A DNA stretch of 64,000 nt from Nymphaea colorata. Lineage: Eukaryota; Streptophyta; Magnoliopsida; Nymphaeales; Nymphaeaceae. The notes beneath the pieces were generated by a model that was not told the DNA's origin, made no database searches, and saw only the letters and a program-made list of their open reading frames with translations. The DNA lies in the NCBI RefSeq assembly GCF_008831285.2, contig NC_045150.1:7762001-7826000 (forward strand). The letters run 5' to 3'. This document shows positions 62,410 through 64,000 of this stretch, piece after piece (position 1 is the first letter of the stretch; each line of letters starts with the position of its first letter). The position numbers and the translations under genes are program-made.

Positions 62410-63220
62410 CCTTAAAACATTAAGGTTATTGAACTAGTATCCCCACCAGCCAAAATTTCTGTCTCCGCAAGTGTTTTAAAAACTAAGCTGCTTGAGAACT
62501 TAACCCCTATGGCCTTTGTTAATTTGAATCTAAATCCATTTCTTGGTTCAAACCCCACATTCAATTAATGCATGAGAAACTCATTCATTTTGTTTTTATA
62601 TAACATGCACTGAACTAATTGTGCTTTTTGGACTAAAGTGAGAATGACAAGGTTTGATACTTAATTCTTGTCCTGCAGCTAGCTAGGTCCACACCTTTCA
62701 CCTTCTCCTTATCTCTACCCACCAAGCATATGTGGTGGTTGTATAATGCTTGTATTATAACATAAGGTATGCATTGAGTCACATCTTATTTAGAGCCATA
62801 AAATGAAGACCATTATTGAAACATTAATACCATGAAATGTGCTCAAGTGAGCTTGTTTCGTTACCAACACCAAAGATTGTAGCGAAGAGAAATGGGTCCA
62901 ACCGATGTATTGATAATAAGAACAATAGCTCTCTTTGAATATTCGATCTTCATGGCCGCTACAACTCACCGCCTGCAACTTTATACAAGCGAACAACTTA
63001 TAAGTCAAAAAAGAAGCGCCACATGATATAACATTAAGTACGTTCACATACAAGAGTAAGCGTTAACCAACCAGTAGTGAAGAAAATGGAGTCAATGTCA
63101 ATGAGAGATGGTGCACAAAAGAAGATTTTTTTTTAAGAACTTCCCAATCCATGAAAAAGCTGCACATTTCTTATCACGCTAATATCTATTATTGAATGAA
63201 AACACTTCATTTGAATGGAC
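61225..63220. other. Intergenic, with TA microsatellite
   Basis: Unique AT-rich DNA without recognised genes. A TA run lies at 62381-62406. Confidence 0.4.
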
Positions 63221-63227
63221 AATATAA

Positions 63228-63480
63228 ATCCCAAGGGGGTTGGCCCAATGGGATTGAGGAGGGACTGGTAGGCCACTAGTTCCCGTTTCGATTTTTTGAG
63301 GGCCAACTCACTGTGCTGCAAATGAGGGGCTACCGATAAGCAAGTTGAAATACTGTAGGGGTGACACCTCAAAGCACTGAAGCAGGCTCTGTACCCTACC
63401 CTGTGGGATGAGAGGTTGGGTGAAGACTTAAGCATTCTTTCAGATGGTGGGTCAAACCTCTCTCACCAAAATGTAATGAT
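63228..63480 (+). repeat. Candidate tRNA-derived SINE
   Basis: GGGGTTGGCCCAATGGG resembles an RNA polymerase III A box, and about 38 bp on, AGTTCCCGTTTCGATTTTTT resembles a weak B box. The stretch is GC-richer than its surroundings. The tail and target duplication are not clear, so this is tentative. Confidence 0.3.
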
Positions 63481-63572
63481 ATATGATACAAATTAGAACC
63501 GACATCCCTACGGCGGCGACAGCTCAGGGCTCGCCGGAATTCAGTTTTTTTCGTTCTTTTGAGTCGAGAAAT

Positions 63573-63609
<37 letters not shown>

Positions 63610-64000
63610 GAGAGAGAGAGAACATGAATAAAAAGTTACCTTTGGGTCTTGCAGTGCTTGCATCTCCTCCAATTTCATCAAACAAAAATTTTAAACCTTC
63701 AAGTCATTCGTCTTACCGGTATCATTAATATCATCAGTCTGTTTTGGATCGTATCGGTGCCAATATATATTAATAAGGGCTGCTGTGGGCATATATATGG
63801 TTATATTTTTGGTTGTAGAGTCACTGTAAAATATTTTAATAAATTCAAAAACCAAAAATTCAAAACGCTGGTTCGTAACTAGTCCGAAGTTAGATTGGTC
63901 AAATGGATCTAGCCCAAATGTACATTAAAAAAGGCATATGCATTATGCTAAAACTTTAATATGGGGCAAATTGAAAGGGCGAGTAAAACAAGATCCAAAG
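63481..64000. other. Intergenic end of window
   Basis: A GA microsatellite lies at 63575-63606. TTGGATCGTATCGGTGCC near 63745 resembles the motif at 58630. No gene recognised. Confidence 0.4.

Noticed and set aside
1-64000. CRISPR arrays, operons and bacterial-type regulatory sites
   Set aside because: The window is plant nuclear DNA with spliced genes; the regular repeats seen are tandem duplications or microsatellites.

Overview
This window looks like nuclear DNA of a flowering plant. The genes have many short GT-AG introns. They are plant families (plastid-type DUF212 protein, calcineurin B-like calcium sensor, GDSL lipase, ubiquitin-domain PI4-kinase gamma). The space between them is AT-rich and full of plant transposon remnants and microsatellites. 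The exact species cannot be read from the sequence.

Layout. 1-2559: the left-truncated, decayed 5' part of a Ty1/copia retrotransposon on the minus strand, with its 5' LTR and an initiator-Met primer binding site. 2578-3334: a hAT-like non-autonomous element packed with copies of a CGTATCG/CGATACG motif. 4119-8450 (+): PIG-H, a subunit of the enzyme that starts GPI-anchor synthesis, in 5 coding exons. 8451-17978: intergenic DNA dominated by a three-unit degenerate tandem duplication (11.4-16.4 kb). 17979-20284 (+): a plastid-type DUF212 (acid phosphatase/haloperoxidase-related) protein in 2 exons. 20285-30760: intergenic, with several hAT-type MITEs, two of them with clear 8-bp target duplications. 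32442-36009 (+): a complete CBL calcium sensor of the SOS3/CBL4 type, with 8 coding exons and a leader intron. 38754-39480 (+): exon relics of a second, dead CBL copy. 46347-41880 (-): a secreted GDSL esterase/lipase in 5 exons. 46.4-54.8 kb: intergenic repeats and one G-box-rich stretch. 55512-57758 (+): PI4K-gamma with two N-terminal ubiquitin-like domains and a leader intron. 57.8-64 kb: intergenic, with more small MITEs.

The five intact genes do not form an operon or an obvious pathway cluster. Two touch phosphoinositide-related chemistry (PIG-H on PI in the ER, PI4K-gamma-like kinase) and one is a calcium sensor, but this looks like chance neighbourhood. All splice models were built by hand from conserved protein families and reading-phase continuity; no transcript data were available. 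No new biological system was found. The strongest new items are the CBL pseudogene, the hAT-like element with its palindromic array, the families of small 8-bp-TSD elements, and the tandem duplication.
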